Source of the DNA: Haloglomus halophilum
Lineage (GTDB): Archaea; Halobacteriota; Halobacteria; Halobacteriales; Haloarculaceae
Length of the DNA: 64,000 nucleotides
Direction of reading: 5' to 3'
Assembly: GCF_024298885.1 (NCBI RefSeq)
Contig: NZ_CP101166.1
Span: 2,665,149 to 2,729,148 of the forward strand
Numbering within the stretch: the stretch's first letter is position 1; each line of letters starts with the position of its first letter. Shown here in pieces: positions 61,601 through 64,000 of the stretch. The translations under genes and the position numbers were made by a program. The notes below the pieces were generated by a model. The model was not told the origin of the DNA, made no database searches, and was given only the letters and a program-made list of their open reading frames with translations.

Positions 61601-63438
61601 TGAGTACGAACACGAGCAACGACTTCGACGTCATCGTGGTGGGAGCCGGCGGCGACGGCCCCGCCTGTGCACAGCGTCTCGGCGAGCGCGGCCTGAACGT
61701 CCTGGTGCTCGAAGCCGGGCCGTGGTACGGGAACGAGAAGTGGCCTCGCCCCACGGAGAGCGGGGGGAAGGCGAAGGTGTCCTCCGACCCGGAGGACCTC
61801 TCGGGCGAGCTGCTGGACGAGCAGTTCACGACCCGCGAGGCGGAGATGCTGGAGAAACTGGTCTGGGGCCCGGCCGACATCGAGCGGCCGCTCTGGTACC
61901 GCGAGCAGCCCGAGGACGGCCTCATCCTGCAGGTCGCCGGCGTCGGTGGGACGACGCTGCATTACACGGGCTGTCATCCGCGGGCGTACCCGAGCGCGTT
62001 CGAGGCGGACAGCGTCTCCGCCGGCGGCGAGGGCTGGGAGAAAGCGGGCGTCGGCTACGAGGACCTCGCCGTGATGGGTCCGGGACCCGATGGCCCACAG
62101 GAGGAGGGCAAGTCCTACTACCGCACCGTCGAGGACCAGCTCGACATCTCGCCCGCGCCCACGACGCCGAAGGAGGAACTCTACTATCAGGGCGCCTCGA
62201 ACATGGGCTTCGACCTGCTGGAGGGACGCGACGTGGAGGCCGAGGGGTACCGGCCCCAGCCCAACGCCATCACCCGGCCCGACGGGAAGCTCAATGCCAA
62301 TAACGGAAGGAACCCGGACGACTACAGCGCCGACAGCGTCTCGGGCCACACGCTGGTCGGCACCGAGATCCCCGGCAACCCGCATCCACGCGGTGCGGAC
62401 TACGCCGACAAGGCCAAGAAGTCGAGCGCCATCGGCTTCGTCCCGGAGGCGCTGGAGACGGGCAACGTCACAATCCGACCGAACGCCTTCGTGACCGAGG
62501 TCCTCCCCGAGGGCGGGCCCGGGAGTATCCAGGCGCGGGGCGTTCGCTTCCGTGACACGTGGACCGGCGATTCACGCATCGTCGAGGCCGACGCCGTCGT
62601 GCTGGCGGCGGGCGCCATCGAGACGCCGCGGCTGTGGCTCAACTCCCCACTCCCGCGCAACGAGTGGGTCGGTCGCGGCCTGACCATCCACTTCGGCGAG
62701 GTCATCGTCGGCCAGTTCAGCAAGAAGGCGCTGCGGAGGTCCATCGGCCAGGAGCAGATCGACCCCTGGGCCGGTGAGCAGATCGCCGCCCGCTTCGACT
62801 GGCCGGGCTACGGCGGCGTCCAGACGTTCGGCGGGGCGCCCGGGACGACCGCGCTCTCCTCGGTCGCGGGGTCGGCACAGACGTTCACGAGCGACATCCT
62901 CGAGGACGTCGGCATCGAGGCCGCCCCGGACGAACCGTGGGACACCCGCGGGCGCATCGCCGGCGAGGAGCTCAAGCGGTTCATGGGCGGCTACGACCGG
63001 ATGCTCTCGCTCCAGATCATGACCGACGACGAGCCCCAGAAGCGCAACCGCGTCGAGCTCGGCGGCTACGCCGACGAACACGGGGCCGTCCCGAAGGTCA
63101 CCTACACGCCGAGCGCCGACGACATCGAGAAGCGCAACGAGCTCTCGCGGCGCTGTGCGAACATCCTCCGTAGTGCCGTCCCGGACGGCCTGAACCCTGA
63201 CGAGCACGTCCACGTCCACCGGCTCGACGCCGGTCCCAGCGCCATCCACATCCACTCCACGATGCGGATGGGGTTCGTGGCCGACGGGAACTGCGAGGCC
63301 TACGACGTGGACCGGCTGTTCATCGCCGACCACTCCGTGCTGCCGAACGGCCTGGGCGGCCCGAACCCCACCAACACCGGCCAGGCACTCGCGATGCGCA
63401 CGGGCGACCGTATCGCCGACCTCTATTTCGAGGACTGA
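61600..63438 (+). CDS. GMC-family oxidoreductase, copy 2
   Basis: A 612-residue paralogue of the gene at 58394, with the same FAD motif VIVVGAGGDGPACAQRLGE, LVLEAGPWYGNEKW and VGGTTLHYTGCHPRAYPSAF. The C-terminal HIHSTMRMG and NGLGGPNPTNTGQAL carry the catalytic pair. It is coupled to the preceding subunit-3-like gene. The two operons have diverged, so they may act on different substrates; no cytochrome or electron-acceptor gene is adjacent to either. Confidence 0.9.
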   Translation: MSTNTSNDFDVIVVGAGGDGPACAQRLGERGLNVLVLEAGPWYGNEKWPRPTESGGKAKVSSDPEDLSGELLDEQFTTREAEMLEKLVWGPADIERPLWYREQPEDGLILQVAGVGGTTLHYTGCHPRAYPSAFEADSVSAGGEGWEKAGVGYEDLAVMGPGPDGPQEEGKSYYRTVEDQLDISPAPTTPKEELYYQGASNMGFDLLEGRDVEAEGYRPQPNAITRPDGKLNANNGRNPDDYSADSVSGHTLVGTEIPGNPHPRGADYADKAKKSSAIGFVPEALETGNVTIRPNAFVTEVLPEGGPGSIQARGVRFRDTWTGDSRIVEADAVVLAAGAIETPRLWLNSPLPRNEWVGRGLTIHFGEVIVGQFSKKALRRSIGQEQIDPWAGEQIAARFDWPGYGGVQTFGGAPGTTALSSVAGSAQTFTSDILEDVGIEAAPDEPWDTRGRIAGEELKRFMGGYDRMLSLQIMTDDEPQKRNRVELGGYADEHGAVPKVTYTPSADDIEKRNELSRRCANILRSAVPDGLNPDEHVHVHRLDAGPSAIHIHSTMRMGFVADGNCEAYDVDRLFIADHSVLPNGLGGPNPTNTGQALAMRTGDRIADLYFED

Positions 63439-63725
63439 GCGGCGGCCGCCGTCCGGTTCTCACCGCCGTTCCCTGCGCTTCACTACTCACTTCGGTTGCC
63501 GGCCTCGTCGTTCATCCGGTCGCGTTACGCAACTCTCGAGGCCTTTATCTCGAGTATATGCCGGTAATGTGTTATTTAATGAGGGTATGTGGCGGTACTA
63601 GTGAGTAATGGGCGATAAATCACGGGAATAGTGTGGCAGCGGGGACCCGAGGTGGGGGACCAGCCGGGCGGGTCGTGTTGGCGGTGAGGCTCCTGTGTTG
63701 GGGTAGGGAGACTACGAGGCGTCGG

Positions 63726-63980
63726 TCACGCGGGTTCCACGCGCCACGTGGTCGCGCTCGTGTACGACCACTTCTCGATCTCGAGGTCCGTCGCGGAGTC
63801 CCGGAGCTGGACCATCAGCGCGCCGATCTCCTTCGCGGAGAGACCGACCTCGTCCGCGATGAACTTGCTCTTGAAGTACAGCTCGCCGTCCTGTGCGCGC
63901 TCGCTCAGGTAGCTCTGGAGCCGCTCGTACTTGCTCTCGGTCTCCGCGTCGTCGGAGGGGGACTGCGTGGTTGCGCTCAT
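63726..63980 (-). CDS. DUF7123 family protein
   Basis: An 84-residue haloarchaeal protein with YERLQSYLSERAQDGELYFK and SKFIADEVGLSAKEIGALMV, a short winged-helix-like DNA-binding motif (residues about 18-60), then SDLEIEKWSYTSATTW-type strands. This pattern is typical of the DUF7123 family, of unknown function. Its start at 63980 is complete, with only 20 bases of upstream sequence in the window. The 287-base gap before it (63439-63725) is AT-rich in part and holds no supported gene. Confidence 0.85.
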   Translation of the reverse strand: MSATTQSPSDDAETESKYERLQSYLSERAQDGELYFKSKFIADEVGLSAKEIGALMVQLRDSATDLEIEKWSYTSATTWRVEPA

Positions 63981-64000
63981 CTATGACACCTCATCCCCGC

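Overview
The window is high-GC DNA from a halophilic archaeon (class Halobacteria). The evidence is acidic protein composition, an S-layer glycoprotein with a PGF-CTERM anchor, haloarchaeal small-protein families (LWR-salt, DUF2150, DUF7123), archaeal mevalonate and bacterioruberin genes, and many genes with a TATA-like element about 23-33 bases before the start codon, as expected for leaderless transcripts. The genus cannot be told from the sequence. No tRNA, rRNA, CRISPR array or insertion sequence was recognised.

Layout. 1-8.8 kb: end of an asparagine-synthase-like gene, the S-layer glycoprotein gene with its own promoter and hairpin terminator, heme A synthase, a pterin dehydratase, an LWR-salt protein, a HAD phosphatase and several small genes including an uncatalogued 30-residue membrane peptide. 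8.8-12 kb: a cobalamin/iron-type ABC importer (btuC-btuD facing a PGF-CTERM-anchored binding protein). 12-15.7 kb: an HTH regulator, a membrane protein with an HExxH motif, and HMG-CoA synthase. 15.7-27.8 kb: the most unusual stretch, three tandem paralogues with pilin-like N-termini. The middle one is about 2,706 residues, with seven lamin-tail-like repeats, two DUF11-like repeats, a jelly-roll-like region and a bactofilin-like beta-helix. 27.9-36.6 kb: housekeeping and hypothetical genes, a Ca2+/Na+ exchanger, a Nif3-like protein, carotenoid genes cruF and crtB on either side of a 600-base hairpin-rich non-coding region, and a PurD-like ATP-grasp enzyme. 36.8-40.2 kb: a small pilin with a PKD domain, then a divergent phosphotransferase/acyl-CoA dehydrogenase pair resembling a split ACAD10/11. 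40.2-53 kb: a sensor kinase, a sirtuin, a cupin, a glutaredoxin-like protein, a presenilin-type protease, an ornithine-cyclodeaminase-like enzyme, an MFS transporter, TrmJ, a MoeA fusion, and a HicB-HicA toxin-antitoxin pair with an operator-like dyad. 53-57 kb: an archaeal shikimate-pathway entry enzyme and the trpCBA operon, separated by another copy of the hairpin element. 57.2-63.4 kb: two tandem, duplicated two-gene operons, each a Tat-signal gluconate-dehydrogenase-subunit-3-like protein plus a GMC oxidoreductase, the first preceded by a TetR-type palindrome.

Much of the window concerns the cell envelope: S-layer, lipoproteins, PGF-CTERM proteins, pilin-like giant surface proteins and Tat-exported oxidoreductases. 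The best candidates for undescribed biology are the three-gene surface cluster, the hairpin element family with a compensatory stem change, and the duplicated Tat/GMC operons.
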